The notes: generated from the sequence alone by a model not told the origin. A stretch of 44,564 nt of DNA from Nitriliruptoraceae bacterium (GCA_007133465.1 SLMP01000110.1:1-44564), one strand, 5' to 3'; positions 1-9,114 are shown, numbered from the stretch's first letter. Translations and numbers: made by a program.

Positions 1-1386
1 GTCCGCGTCGGCGGCGCGCTCGACGGCCGCCTCGGCCGCCACCAGCCGCCGCTCGGCGTCCTCGGCTGCGCTCAGCGCGGTTCGGACGGCGTCGAGGTCG
101 CTGCGGCGGGCGGCGGCACGTGCCCCGATCCGCTGTCGTACCTCGGCGTCCTCGCCGTCCGCGTCGTCCGGCTGCCAGGCGATGCCGGCCTCGCCCGCAG
201 CCGCCGCGAGCCGGGGCCGCAGACGGTCGAGGTCGCTGACGACCCGGGCGCGACGCTGCCGCTGGTCGTCGAGCTGCTCGCCCTCGCGTTCGGCCGCTGC
301 CTCGGCGTCCGACCGGCGCTGCTCTGCCCGCGCGACCTCCTCCGCCAGGTCGCGCACGGACCGTTCGAGGTGGTCGAGCTGGCCGGCGGTGCGGAACGCC
401 TCACTGGCACGCAACGCGTCGCGGCGGGCGCGGTCGCGTTCGAGCTGGTCCTCCAGCCGGGTCGTCTCCGCCTCCGCCATCGCCTCCGCGGCGCGGGCCT
501 CGTCGAGCGCGCGGTGCGCCGCCTCCTGACGTTCGACCGCCGCCCCCCGGGCCGCAACCGCCTCGATCGTCGCGTCCGCCCGATGACGCGCCTGCGTGCG
601 GAGGTAGCCGCGGTAGTCGGTGAGGAACCGCTGTGTCGCGTCGTCGGCGGCGGCCAGCTGGTCGAGGTCGCGCTGTACCGCCTCCAGGTCGTCGAACGAG
701 CGGGCGACCTGCTCGAGCAGGTCGTCGTCGAGCGGACGCAGCCCGCGGGCCAGCGTCTCCGACAAGAGCTGCGGGTCGAGGTCCTTCGCGAGCATCGGCC
801 GGCGCAGCGTCAGCACGAGGTCGAGCATCGCCTCGTAGCGCTCCGGGCCGAGCCCGAACAGCGCCGCGTCGACGCGCCGGCGGTGGTCGGAGGCGCGGTC
901 GACGACGGCCTCGTCACCGAGGTGCTCCGTGAGCTCGCGGCGGGTGAGCGGGCGTCCGTCGACCACCAGCGGGACGTCGTCACCGACCCGGCCGTGCGCG
1001 ACGAAGAACCAGGAGCTGGGGGAGGGGCGGTGGCGCTGCGCCCGCAACCCGACCCCGATGGTCACGTGGCGCGCGGGAGCGTCCGGCGTCGCGGGCACGG
1101 CGAACTCGAGCCAGGCGTAGCCGTAGGCGCTGTCGGTGCCGCGCCACAGCAGGTTCTCCTTCATCGTGCGGTTCTCGCCGGAGAACGGGTCGAGCCGGCG
1201 CGGGTCCAGCCGCCCGTCGAGCACGAACGGGAACAGCACCTCCAGCGCCTTCGTCTTGCCGGAGCCGTTGGCGCCGCGCAGCACGAGCCGGCCGTCGGCG
1301 AACGCGAAGGTCGCCTCCGTGTAGTCCCACAGGCCGACGATGCCGGCGCGGACGGGCTTGAGTCGGGGGGTGTCGGAACGAGGCAT
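1..1386 (-). CDS. jetC: Wadjet JetC-like SMC ATPase (TIGR02680 family), N-terminal 462 residues, cut by left edge
   Basis: The protein is the SMC/MukB-like motor of a Wadjet plasmid-defence complex (role known from the family; identity inferred from sequence and neighbours). The N-terminus carries a Walker A motif, GANGSGKT, at residues 38-45, after a region that reads like an ABC/SMC head. From about residue 200 the sequence becomes a long charged coiled coil rich in Glu, Arg and Ala. The ATG at 1386 overlaps the jetB stop as TGATG, so it is translationally coupled. The frame stays open through base 1. The second half of the coiled coil and the C-terminal signature and Walker B segment lie outside the window. 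Family members are usually about 1300-1400 residues, so roughly a third is visible. The plus-strand reading frames here are shadows. Confidence 0.88.
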   Translation of the reverse strand, partial: MPRSDTPRLKPVRAGIVGLWDYTEATFAFADGRLVLRGANGSGKTKALEVLFPFVLDGRLDPRRLDPFSGENRTMKENLLWRGTDSAYGYAWLEFAVPATPDAPARHVTIGVGLRAQRHRPSPSSWFFVAHGRVGDDVPLVVDGRPLTRRELTEHLGDEAVVDRASDHRRRVDAALFGLGPERYEAMLDLVLTLRRPMLAKDLDPQLLSETLARGLRPLDDDLLEQVARSFDDLEAVQRDLDQLAAADDATQRFLTDYRGYLRTQARHRADATIEAVAARGAAVERQEAAHRALDEARAAEAMAEAETTRLEDQLERDRARRDALRASEAFRTAGQLDHLERSVRDLAEEVARAEQRRSDAEAAAEREGEQLDDQRQRRARVVSDLDRLRPRLAAAAGEAGIAWQPDDADGEDAEVRQRIGARAAARRSDLDAVRTALSAAEDAERRLVAAEAAVERAADAD

Positions 1387-2828
1387 CAGGTGCCCTCCTC
1401 CGGGGCGGTGACCGTTCCAGGTACGGGACCGGTGAGCGCCTCTGCACCGAACAGCGACGGTTGCGGTGACGGTGCCACCTCGACGACCGGGTCACGGAAG
1501 CGGGCGAGGATCGGGCGTGCGATGAGCCCACCCGGTACCGGTCGGACGAGGTCGAACGCGACGAGCACCTCGGACGCCGCCCGCAGCAGCGCGTCGGGAT
1601 CGTCACGGAGGTCGGCGGCGAAGGCCCGACGGTGGACGGCGGTCAGCGCATCCAGGCGTTCGAGCAGCCAGGCCTCCGTGAAGAACGGCCCGGTGGCGCC
1701 CGCCCCGGTGGTGCCCGCGCCGGTGGTGCCCGCGCCGGTGGCGCCCGCCCCGCCATCCTGCGGGCCGGGGCGCCCGGTGCTCGCCAGTGCGGCGAGCTCG
1801 CTCGGCGGCGAGGGACGCGCCGCGTCCAGCCGAGCGACCAGCGCCGCGGTGTGGTCGCCGGCCCGAGGGACGCTGGCGGCCGGCACCGCATCGACCGTGT
1901 CCTCCGCGACCGCGTGCGCCATCGCGTCGGCGAGGAGCAGCGCGACCTGCGCCGGCGTGCCACCGGCCGGGAAGGACCGGTCGCTGAAGCTGCCCGTCGC
2001 GTCGATCAGCGCGACCCCCTCGGCGCGGCGCTCGACCTGTGCGCCCGTGAGCCGGTGCAGGTCGGCCGACAGCGTGGTCGCCTGGGAAGCGAGGTAGCCG
2101 CGCTCCTCGCTGGTGAGGTCGTCGTGCGCCAGCACGGGGTGCTCGAGCAGCAGCCGTGCCAGCCGCTGGCGCGTCGCGGCCCGGCGCGTGTCGCGGCTCA
2201 CGGCGACCGACCCGGCGAGCAGGGCGCCGACCGTCCCGGTGTGCTGGATCACGCGCGGCGGCACGAACAGCAGGTGGACGGCGTCACGGTCGACGTCGTA
2301 GAGCGCCTCGCCGGCGTCCGGGTCGCGGACCCACTCGACGGTCGAGGACTCGACCTCCCGCAGCGCGCCGAGGTGCAGGAGGTGACGCACCACGTCGACG
2401 AAGGCGAGCCGGTGCCGGTACTGGTCGGGGTCGAACCCGAGCCCGTCGATCTCCACCGCCCGGCGGCGCAGCGCGTCGGCCAGCTCGGTCAGTGCGACCT
2501 GCGTTCCTACGCGGCCGAGCGCCGCCAGCACCAGGGACAGGTAGGCGTAGCGCCGGCGGTCGAACGGCTTCCGGTCGCGTCGGCGCACCAGCTGCGTCTC
2601 GTCGAGCCGGTCGAACCGCCGGACGAGCCGGACGCAGGTCGCTTCGAGCTGCAGCCGGTAGCCGGCGACCCGTTGCAGGTCGGCGGTCAGGGGTTCGAGG
2701 TAGCGGCGGATGCGCGGCAACGCGTCGGGGTCCGGGTAGGTCTCGGTCACCAGCGGGTGCACGAGCAGGGTGCGGACCGCCCGCTGGTAGTCCGCCAGGT
2801 CGGTCTCTCGGACGCCGGAGGCGATCAC
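1386..2828 (-). CDS. jetB: Wadjet JetB-like protein (TIGR02678 / DUF2398 family)
   Basis: This 480-residue protein matches the DUF2398/TIGR02678 family, the kleisin-associated (MukE-like) subunit of Wadjet complexes. The N-terminal part, including the stretch YQRAVRTLLVHPLVTE and an Arg-rich RRRDRKPFDRRRY segment, is typical of the family. I chose the GTG at 2828 because it overlaps the jetA stop as GTGA, giving tight coupling; upstream codons in this frame run inside jetA. The stop overlaps the jetC ATG. Near residues 360-380 there is a low-complexity Gly-Ala-Gly-Thr linker encoded by four 15-bp repeats, which separates the main body from a C-terminal winged-helix-like segment. The call rests on sequence character plus the invariant jetA-jetB-jetC order. 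Confidence 0.85.
   Translation of the reverse strand: MIASGVRETDLADYQRAVRTLLVHPLVTETYPDPDALPRIRRYLEPLTADLQRVAGYRLQLEATCVRLVRRFDRLDETQLVRRRDRKPFDRRRYAYLSLVLAALGRVGTQVALTELADALRRRAVEIDGLGFDPDQYRHRLAFVDVVRHLLHLGALREVESSTVEWVRDPDAGEALYDVDRDAVHLLFVPPRVIQHTGTVGALLAGSVAVSRDTRRAATRQRLARLLLEHPVLAHDDLTSEERGYLASQATTLSADLHRLTGAQVERRAEGVALIDATGSFSDRSFPAGGTPAQVALLLADAMAHAVAEDTVDAVPAASVPRAGDHTAALVARLDAARPSPPSELAALASTGRPGPQDGGAGATGAGTTGAGTTGAGATGPFFTEAWLLERLDALTAVHRRAFAADLRDDPDALLRAASEVLVAFDLVRPVPGGLIARPILARFRDPVVEVAPSPQPSLFGAEALTGPVPGTVTAPEEGT
1691..1750. repeat. Four tandem 15-bp repeats inside jetB
   Basis: Four consecutive 15-bp units (CGGTGGCGCCCGCCC, CGGTGGTGCCCGCGC twice, CGGTGGCGCCCGCCC) read on the plus strand. 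In jetB they encode a five-residue Gly-Ala-Gly-(Ala/Thr)-Thr unit. Because 15 is a multiple of three, gain or loss of units would change linker length without breaking the frame. Confidence 0.9.
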
Positions 2829-4405
2829 GGTCCGACCTCCCGCGCGCCGCCGGTGCCGGCACGGTGCGCGACCGCACCGACGGGGGCCCGCTCGAGCTCC
2901 AGCGCGACGTCCGGCAGCAGCAACACGCCGTGGACCGTCCGGACGCGGCAGCCCGCCGGATCCGGGCGCAGCCGCAGGCGCAGCCCCGCCGCGCTGCCGG
3001 TGGCGTGGACCCGCCCCGAGGTCACCGTCCGGGTCTGCAGGGCACGATCGAGCAGCCGCAGGAGCAGCCGCACCTCGCCGTCGTCGAGGACCCGCTCGCC
3101 GAGCCCGTCGTTCGCGAGCCGACCCGCTGCCTCGGCTTCCGCTGCTCTCGCGGCCACCTGCCGGCGTCGGCCGAGCTCCCGCGCCGCGCGGTCGTCGGCG
3201 AGCGGCGCGGGACGGCCGGGGCTCGGGCGCTTGCCGTGCTCGCGGAGGGTGGTCGACACCGCGACCGGCGGGGTGTCCCACCAGCTGCGGTCGGCGCGGA
3301 CGGCGTCCGGGTCGTCGTGGCTGACCGCGACGTGGCGGGCGGAGCGGATCCCGGAGGCGACCGACCACAGCGCCGCCGCGTCGCCGTCGGTCGGGACCGC
3401 CCAACACCAGGCGGCGAGCTCGCGCAGCTGCGCCTCGCGACTGACGCCGGACCGTCGTGCCTCGGTGACCTGGCGCAACAGGGCGGCGAGGTCGGCGATG
3501 GCGGCCGTCGTGCGGGCGTCCAGCCGATCGATCGTCGCGGGCTGGTCGGGGCCGCCGACGAACCAGGCGACGAGCCCGGCCCAGTGCTCGCGCCAGCGCG
3601 CCAGCCGTTCCTGCGGGGTCGCGAAGGGGGCGGGTTCGGCCTCGGCGGCGAGCTCGATGAGCCGCTCCTCGCCGGTGGCGCGCACCTGCGCGACGGCGGC
3701 GCCGATCAGTGGGCCGTAGCGGGTCAGCTCGGCGTGGAAGTGCCGCAGGTGGTCGAGCAGCAGGTCCTTGTGCCGGACGAAGGTCTCCGGGCGGGCGTCT
3801 TCGGCACGGGCGAGCTCGCCGATCGCGAGGTGGAAGCGGGCGGCCCGCTCCGCGAGGTCGGTCAGCACGCCGTGCAGCCGGTCGAGCAGGCGGTGCACCT
3901 TGACGGCGTCGCCGGCGAGGTTCGCGTCCGCGAGGGTCGCGAGGTCCTCGAGGATCGACCCGAGGGCGATCGCCTTGAGCTGCGCGTCGTCCGGTCGAGC
4001 GGAGACGACCCGCTCCACCGCGTGGTAGGCGAGGAAGCCGAGCTCGGTCAGCTGGTAGACGGAGGCACGCCGCCGGTACTCCGCGATGCTGGCGACGCGG
4101 CCGGCCTCCTGGCTGCGGTCGAGCACTCCCCAGTCCACCAGCGCATCGAGGGTGTTGACGAGGTCGGGCACGTCGGGCACGGCCGGGTCGTCGTCGGCGA
4201 GCGCCGTGAGCGCGTCGGCGATCCGTGCCGTCGTGAGCCGGACCTCGTAGGCCTGCCGGGCCCGGTCGAACACGCGCAGGACCCACAGGTAGCGGCGCCG
4301 CTCGGGTCCGGTCGCCCAGGCGAACAGCCGCAGCCGCTCGTCGAGGGCGACGTCGCCCAGGCCGGCGCCCGGCCGGACCGGGGTGGTGAGCAGGTCGTCG
4401 TCCAC
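2825..4405 (-). CDS. jetA: Wadjet JetA-like protein (TIGR02677 / DUF2397 family)
   Basis: The 526-residue product resembles the DUF2397/TIGR02677 family, the kleisin (MukF-like) subunit that bridges the SMC heads in Wadjet complexes. Visible features are an N-terminal helical, winged-helix-like region with the segment RLFAWATGPERRRYLWVLR, a long helical middle, and a C-terminal segment rich in Leu and Arg near LRLRLRPDPAG. The GTG at 4405 is preceded by GAAGG at a good distance and is the first start in the frame. It is the first gene of the operon: 240 nt separate it from the divergent AhpD-like gene, and that gap must hold its promoter, although I see no clear boxes. The end overlaps jetB by 4 nt. 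Confidence 0.87.
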   Translation of the reverse strand: MDDDLLTTPVRPGAGLGDVALDERLRLFAWATGPERRRYLWVLRVFDRARQAYEVRLTTARIADALTALADDDPAVPDVPDLVNTLDALVDWGVLDRSQEAGRVASIAEYRRRASVYQLTELGFLAYHAVERVVSARPDDAQLKAIALGSILEDLATLADANLAGDAVKVHRLLDRLHGVLTDLAERAARFHLAIGELARAEDARPETFVRHKDLLLDHLRHFHAELTRYGPLIGAAVAQVRATGEERLIELAAEAEPAPFATPQERLARWREHWAGLVAWFVGGPDQPATIDRLDARTTAAIADLAALLRQVTEARRSGVSREAQLRELAAWCWAVPTDGDAAALWSVASGIRSARHVAVSHDDPDAVRADRSWWDTPPVAVSTTLREHGKRPSPGRPAPLADDRAARELGRRRQVAARAAEAEAAGRLANDGLGERVLDDGEVRLLLRLLDRALQTRTVTSGRVHATGSAAGLRLRLRPDPAGCRVRTVHGVLLLPDVALELERAPVGAVAHRAGTGGAREVGP

Positions 4406-4645
4406 GCGTGCCTTCAGGACAGGGGCCGGTCGGTGGCCCCGTGGGTGCTGGTCCGAGGCGCCGAGGCTACGTCAGCAGGCCCCGGACCTCGCGACACCCG
4501 GACCATCGCGCGTCCGGTCCCGGGCGCCGCGATCGGCGTGAGGTGGTGCGCCCTTGCGCTCGTCAGAGGTCCGGACAAGCATGGGCAGTCCGGAGGGGCA
4601 TCATCCTGCACCCTCCACGCCGCGTTCCCACCACCCGGAGCCCTC

Positions 4646-5005
4646 ATGAGCGAGCACCACCACCAGGACGTCATCGACGACCTCCGTCCCCAGCACCGCG
4701 ACCTGCGCCGGGCCATCCCGGACGTCTACAAGGGCTTCGCCGAACTGTCGAAGGCGGCGCTCGCTCCCGGCGCGGTCGACACCGCCATGAAGGAACTCGT
4801 CGCCGTCGCGATCGGCGTGGTCGACGGCTGCGACGGCTGCATCGCAACCCACGCGCGCAACGCGGTCACGGCGGGTGCGACGCCAGAGCAAGCCGCCGAG
4901 GTGATCGGGGTCGCCATCATGATGAAGGGCGGTCCGGCGACGATCTACGGCGCCCGCGCGTACACCGCCATGCTCGAGTTCGCCGAGGACCAGGCAGCCG
5001 ACTGA
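4646..5005 (+). CDS. Carboxymuconolactone decarboxylase / AhpD-like protein
   Basis: This 119-residue protein has the single-domain AhpD fold signature: Cys62-x-x-Cys65 followed by His69 in the stretch GCDGCIATHARNAV. In the family this redox pair acts as a hydroperoxidase or disulfide relay, often with alkyl hydroperoxide or dihydrolipoamide systems. The ATG at 4646 has GGAG six bases upstream and opens the recognisable domain; upstream sequence in the same frame is antisense to jetA. The N-terminus has a short His-rich tract (EHHHQD). It stands alone before the ADP-ribosylglycohydrolase gene, 61 nt away, so co-transcription is possible. No specific electron donor is encoded nearby, so the substrate is unknown. 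Confidence 0.87.
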   Translation: MSEHHHQDVIDDLRPQHRDLRRAIPDVYKGFAELSKAALAPGAVDTAMKELVAVAIGVVDGCDGCIATHARNAVTAGATPEQAAEVIGVAIMMKGGPATIYGARAYTAMLEFAEDQAAD

Positions 5006-5066
5006 CAGGCGTGGATGCGGGTCTCCCGACCCCCCTTGCGACCTGCGGTGCCGATCGGAGGGACCG

Positions 5067-6002
5067 ATGCACGATGGTGACCGGGTCGCCGGGACGCTCG
5101 TCGGCATGGCCGCGGGCGACGCTCTGGGGGCCGGCTACGAGTTCCAGAGCCACCCGAGCGGTGAGATCGCCATGATCGGCGGCGGCCTCGGCGGCTTCGC
5201 GCCGGGCGAGTGGACCGACGACACCGCGATGGCCATCTGCATCGCCGAGGTGACTGCGACCGGCGACGTCGACGTCGAGGCGATCGGTGACCGCTTCCTC
5301 GCCTGGCATCGCTCCGGGCCGGCCGACATCGGGATCTCGACCGCGGCGGTGTTGCGTCAGGCCACGTCCGGTGCCGAGCTCGCCGCGATCGCTGCCCGCT
5401 ACCTCGACGACCATCCGAAGGGTGCGGCGGGCAACGGGGCGCTGATGCGGACCGCGCCGGTGGCGCTGGCGCACCTCGGCGACGATCTCGCCATCGCGGC
5501 ATCGGCCCGTGCGGTCGCCGCGCTGACCCACGCCGACCCGCTCGCCGCGGACGGCTGCGTGCTCTGGTGCGTCGCCATCGACCGCGCCGTCCGTGAGGAC
5601 CGCCTGGACGGCGTCCGTGACGGCCTCGCGCTCCTCCCGGAGGAGCGGCGCGGGTACTGGGAGGACGCGATCGTCGAGGCAGAGCGGCGGCCACCGCGTG
5701 CGTTCCGCCCGAACGGGTTCACCGTTCCAGCGCTGCAGGCCGCCCACGCCGCAATCGTGCAGACGCCGGTGCCGGCCGAGCGTCCGGCCGCCCATCTCGC
5801 GGACGCGCTCGTGGCCGGCGTACGGATCGGCGACGACACCGACACGGTCGCCGCGATCGCCGGGGCACTGCTGGGTGCGCGTTGGGGTGCCTCCGCCGTT
5901 CCGGACGCGTGGCGCCGGATGCTGCACGGTTGGCCAGGGCTGCGCGCCGACGATCTGGGTCAGCTGGCGCTCCTGACGGCCCAGCACGCACGGGCCGGCT
6001 GA
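5067..6002 (+). CDS. ADP-ribosylglycohydrolase family protein (DraG/ARH3-like)
   Basis: The 311-residue protein has the expected full length and dinuclear-metal motifs of the ADP-ribosyl-glycohydrolase superfamily: an N-terminal GMAAGDALGAGYEF, the metal-binding EWTDDTAMA near residue 51, and the C-terminal GDDTDTVAAIAGALLGARWG. Members remove ADP-ribose from arginine, serine or nucleic-acid bases; the actual substrate cannot be read from sequence. The start ATG follows GGAGGG at five bases. No ADP-ribosyltransferase or toxin partner is visible next to it, so it is not an obvious DraT-DraG or toxin-antitoxin pair. It ends just before a hairpin shared with the convergent regulator gene. Confidence 0.92.
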   Translation: MHDGDRVAGTLVGMAAGDALGAGYEFQSHPSGEIAMIGGGLGGFAPGEWTDDTAMAICIAEVTATGDVDVEAIGDRFLAWHRSGPADIGISTAAVLRQATSGAELAAIAARYLDDHPKGAAGNGALMRTAPVALAHLGDDLAIAASARAVAALTHADPLAADGCVLWCVAIDRAVREDRLDGVRDGLALLPEERRGYWEDAIVEAERRPPRAFRPNGFTVPALQAAHAAIVQTPVPAERPAAHLADALVAGVRIGDDTDTVAAIAGALLGARWGASAVPDAWRRMLHGWPGLRADDLGQLALLTAQHARAG

Positions 6003-6048
6003 CAGGCCTGCCAGCTGGACGACCTCCAGGTCGGGCACACCGGGAGAG

Positions 6049-6068
6049 GGGGCCGACGGAGCGGCCCC
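6049..6068. terminator. Probable bidirectional terminator hairpin
   Basis: A perfect 7-bp stem, GGGGCCG (6049-6055) and CGGCCCC (6062-6068), with a 6-nt loop lies between two convergent stops. There is no T-run, which is common in very GC-rich genomes. Confidence 0.5.
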
Positions 6069-6072
6069 GTGC

Positions 6073-9000
6073 TCACGCCTTCCGGGCCCAGTCGCCGCAG
6101 ACGGCGGCGGTCGGATCACCGAGCCGCGCCGCCGCCCGCTCCGCGTCCCCTTCGGCCACTGCTGCCTCGTCCTCACGGCCGATCACCCGGAGCAACGCCG
6201 CCCGATGCGCCTGACAGCCGGCCAGATGCCGCGGGTTGTCCAGCGCCAGCAGCAACTCCAGCTCCGCATCTCGCTCCGCGAGCGCTGCCTCGACGTCGCC
6301 GTCGGCCTCCGCCAGGTCGGCGCCGATCCAGTGCCCGACCGACCGCAGGTAGCGCAGCCCGTGCCGGTCGCACAGCTCCGCAGCCCGTGACAGCGAGGTC
6401 CGTGCCTCGTGGCGGCGACCCGCCCGGTACAGCGGCCGGACGTGGTGGAGGTGGACGATCGTCTGCTCACGGGGGTCGCCCGAGCGGGACGCCGCCGCCA
6501 GGGCGCGTTCGAACAGCGGCAAGGCGGCGTCGTCCCCCTGGAGCCGGGCCAGCGCGAACGCGTACCGGTCGAGCGCTCGCGTCCGCACCGTCCAGTCCTC
6601 CGACCGTTCCGCGAGCTCGACGGCTCGTGCGAGCGTGGGCAGTGCCTCCCCGTCGCGACGGCGGTAGTGGATCCACCCGACCTCCACCAGCAACCGCGCA
6701 TGCGCCGCCGGCCTCGCCTCGCTGACGCGCCCGATCGCCGCCTGCAGCCGGACGAGCGACGCGTCGAGGTCGCCCTGCCGGTAGGGCAGCTGCGCCCACG
6801 CCTGCTCGGCCCGCGCCACCTCGTCGTCCGTGGCCGCCAGCACGAGTGCTTCACCGAACGCCTGTGCAGCGAGGTCGTGCTCCCCGGCGTCCGCTCGGAC
6901 CGCACCGAGTCCGACGTACCCGGCGAACGCCGCCGGACGGACCGGATCCCGCCCAGCCGGTGGCACCCGCGCCCACGCCGTCAGCCCCCGTTCGTAGAGC
7001 TCCCTCGCCGCCGCCGGCGCCCCCAGCCGACGTGCCATCGCCGCGCCGTCGACACCCGCCTGCACCGCGGCTGCGGCACGGTCCGGCGCTCCGGTCACCT
7101 CGAACGCCGCCAGCCGGTGCCGGGCGATCGACAGCACGGTGGTCCCACCGTCCTCCTCCCGGGCGCTCGACCGCTCGAGCGCGGCGGCGATGACCGCGTG
7201 CAGCTCCCCGCGACGGACCGCGTCGATGGTCGCGGTCGCCGCTTCGCGCAGCAGCGGGTGCGTCAGGCGCAGGCCGCTGTCGTGCTCCCGGACCAGTGCC
7301 GCTCGCGCCAGCTCCGCGACCACCTCGGCGAGGTCGGCCTGGTCCACCAGCCGGGTGGCGTTGCGTCGTACCAGTTCGACGCTCGCGTCCTCGCCGGCCA
7401 CCGCGACGAAGGCGGTCAACCGGCGGGCGGCGGGGGAACAGGCGCCGACCCGTTGTCGCAGCAGGGCCACGATGCGCTCGGGCACGTCGGGGACGTCATC
7501 CACCCCGGCCGCTGCCGCGACGTCGCCGACCCGACCCGCCGGCGCTCCAGGGCCGATCGCGTCACCACCGTCGTCGGGCGGCAGGCTCCGGGCCAGTTCG
7601 ACGATGAAGAACGGGTGACCCTGCCCACGACGGGCGATCGTCTCGACCTGCCGCTCCGAGGTGACCCCGAGACTGGCCGCGGCGTGGTCGGCGAGCTCCC
7701 GGCTCGCCGCCCGGGTGAGCGGCCGCAGCGCCAGCCGGTCGACGGTCGTCGGGAGGTCCGGTACGGCTGCGCCCGGTTCGTCGGTGCGGGCGGCGAGCAG
7801 CAGCGCCCAACGCCGCTCCTCGAACCCGGCGACGAGCCGCGCCAGCACGCGTTGGAGCGCGTCGTCGGCCCACTGGACGTCGTCGAGGCAGAGCACGAGC
7901 GGCCGTGGCGCGGCGAGCCGATCGAGGTGGCGCCGCAGCGCGTCGGCGAGCGCCGCGAGGTCGGCCGGGTGCAGCGGCGCCGACCCGCCTCCGCCACGCT
8001 CGGGATGCACCAACCGTGACACCAGCGGCGCGGTCGGATGCTCGTCGAAGGCGAGCAGCGCCGTCCGTAGCGAGGCGAACGGTGCGAGCCGGTCCTCGGG
8101 GACCGAGGCGGCCGCCGCGACGTTCCACCCTTCTGCGGCCAGCCGTGCCGTCGCATGACGCAGCAGGTGGGTCTTGCCCATCCCTGTCGGAGCGGCGAGC
8201 AGGAGCCCGCCGCCATAGCCCTCCGCCGCCGGGCGGGTGGAGCGCAGCACCATGTCCAGCTCCCGGTCCCGGCCGATCAGCGGCCACCGGAGGTCGTGTC
8301 CGGTCGTCGGCGGCGCCGCCTGGCCGCCCTCCGCGTCGGACGGTGAGGGGTCGAGCGCGGGCGCGCGCGGCGGACGCGACCCCAGCACGGCGACCAGCTG
8401 CGGGTCGATCGCCAGGCCGAGCTCGGCGAGCGCCGCCTCGGTGGTCGCCACGACGCGTGCCGCGTCCTGGCGCCGCCCCGCCTCGAGCAGCCGGGTCGCC
8501 AGCGCCGCACAGGCCTCCTCGCTGGCCGGGTCGTGGTCCGCCACCGCCCGCCAGTCCTCCAGCGCGCCGGTCGTCCGCGCCAACGCGAAGCGGGCGTCCC
8601 AGCGGGCACGCTCCACCTCGGCGAGCAGGTCCTGCGCCCACGGTTCGTACCGGTCGTCGAGGAGCACCGGCGAGGCCGCCGCATCCAGCGCGGCGCGCAG
8701 CCGCGCCGCTCGGACGGACGGGTCGGGCAGGGACGTGGCCGCGCGCAGGACGGTGAGGTGTTCGTCGACATCGAGCTGCACCACGACGTGCTCGGCGATC
8801 CAGATGGTCGACCGGTCGGCAGCGAGGACGCTGCGGGCGGCCGCAACCCCGCCACCCGACGCTGCCCCGTCGTCCAGCACCGAGCGCGCCTGGCTCAGGG
8901 CCTTCGAGATCGCCCGTGGAGCCCGAGCCGGCTCGAGGTGCTCGAACAGGTGCGCGGCGATCATCTCGCGGGTGAGCACGTGGTCGTCGGCGAGCAGCAG

Positions 9001-9114
9001 TAGGGCCACGAGCCGGCGTGCGGCCGGACGGGGCCACGCCGCGACGGTCGGACGGTCGTCGACCGTCACCCGCATCCGCCCCAGCAACTCCCCGCACAGG
9101 ATCGAGCGCTTCAC
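6073..9114 (-). CDS. BTAD-domain regulator with STAND/AAA ATPase and TPR-like C-terminus (SARP/AfsR-type)
   Basis: This 1013-residue regulator starts with an OmpR-type winged-helix DNA-binding region (about 1-100) and a bacterial transcriptional activator (BTAD) region (about 105-245). A nucleotide-binding domain follows, with Walker A APTGMGKT at 308-315 and Walker B LVLCLDDVQW near 406-415. The remaining ~450 residues are Ala/Arg-rich helical repeats of TPR character. There is no C-terminal LuxR helix-turn-helix, so DNA binding should be N-terminal. I place the start at the GTG at 9114 because VKRSILCGELLGRM matches the usual SARP opening; upstream codons look non-coding, and an internal ATG at 9000-level is less likely. 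The gene is divergent from a small SRPBCC gene, a probable target. Its ligand is unknown. Confidence 0.85.
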   Translation of the reverse strand: MKRSILCGELLGRMRVTVDDRPTVAAWPRPAARRLVALLLLADDHVLTREMIAAHLFEHLEPARAPRAISKALSQARSVLDDGAASGGGVAAARSVLAADRSTIWIAEHVVVQLDVDEHLTVLRAATSLPDPSVRAARLRAALDAAASPVLLDDRYEPWAQDLLAEVERARWDARFALARTTGALEDWRAVADHDPASEEACAALATRLLEAGRRQDAARVVATTEAALAELGLAIDPQLVAVLGSRPPRAPALDPSPSDAEGGQAAPPTTGHDLRWPLIGRDRELDMVLRSTRPAAEGYGGGLLLAAPTGMGKTHLLRHATARLAAEGWNVAAAASVPEDRLAPFASLRTALLAFDEHPTAPLVSRLVHPERGGGGSAPLHPADLAALADALRRHLDRLAAPRPLVLCLDDVQWADDALQRVLARLVAGFEERRWALLLAARTDEPGAAVPDLPTTVDRLALRPLTRAASRELADHAAASLGVTSERQVETIARRGQGHPFFIVELARSLPPDDGGDAIGPGAPAGRVGDVAAAAGVDDVPDVPERIVALLRQRVGACSPAARRLTAFVAVAGEDASVELVRRNATRLVDQADLAEVVAELARAALVREHDSGLRLTHPLLREAATATIDAVRRGELHAVIAAALERSSAREEDGGTTVLSIARHRLAAFEVTGAPDRAAAAVQAGVDGAAMARRLGAPAAARELYERGLTAWARVPPAGRDPVRPAAFAGYVGLGAVRADAGEHDLAAQAFGEALVLAATDDEVARAEQAWAQLPYRQGDLDASLVRLQAAIGRVSEARPAAHARLLVEVGWIHYRRRDGEALPTLARAVELAERSEDWTVRTRALDRYAFALARLQGDDAALPLFERALAAASRSGDPREQTIVHLHHVRPLYRAGRRHEARTSLSRAAELCDRHGLRYLRSVGHWIGADLAEADGDVEAALAERDAELELLLALDNPRHLAGCQAHRAALLRVIGREDEAAVAEGDAERAAARLGDPTAAVCGDWARKA

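Noticed and set aside
1691-1750. CRISPR-like array
   Set aside because: The units abut with no spacers and encode an in-frame linker.
370-2097. 575-residue plus-strand ORF
   Set aside because: Antisense to jetC and jetB, which have clear motifs and coupling. Composition is Arg/Gly/Ala noise from high GC.
5067-6002. Toxin-antitoxin pair with the ADP-ribosylglycohydrolase as antitoxin
   Set aside because: No ADP-ribosyltransferase (DarT-like) gene is adjacent; the neighbour is an AhpD-fold protein.
6409-8019. 536-residue plus-strand ORF
   Set aside because: Antisense to the BTAD regulator, whose Walker motifs are clear.
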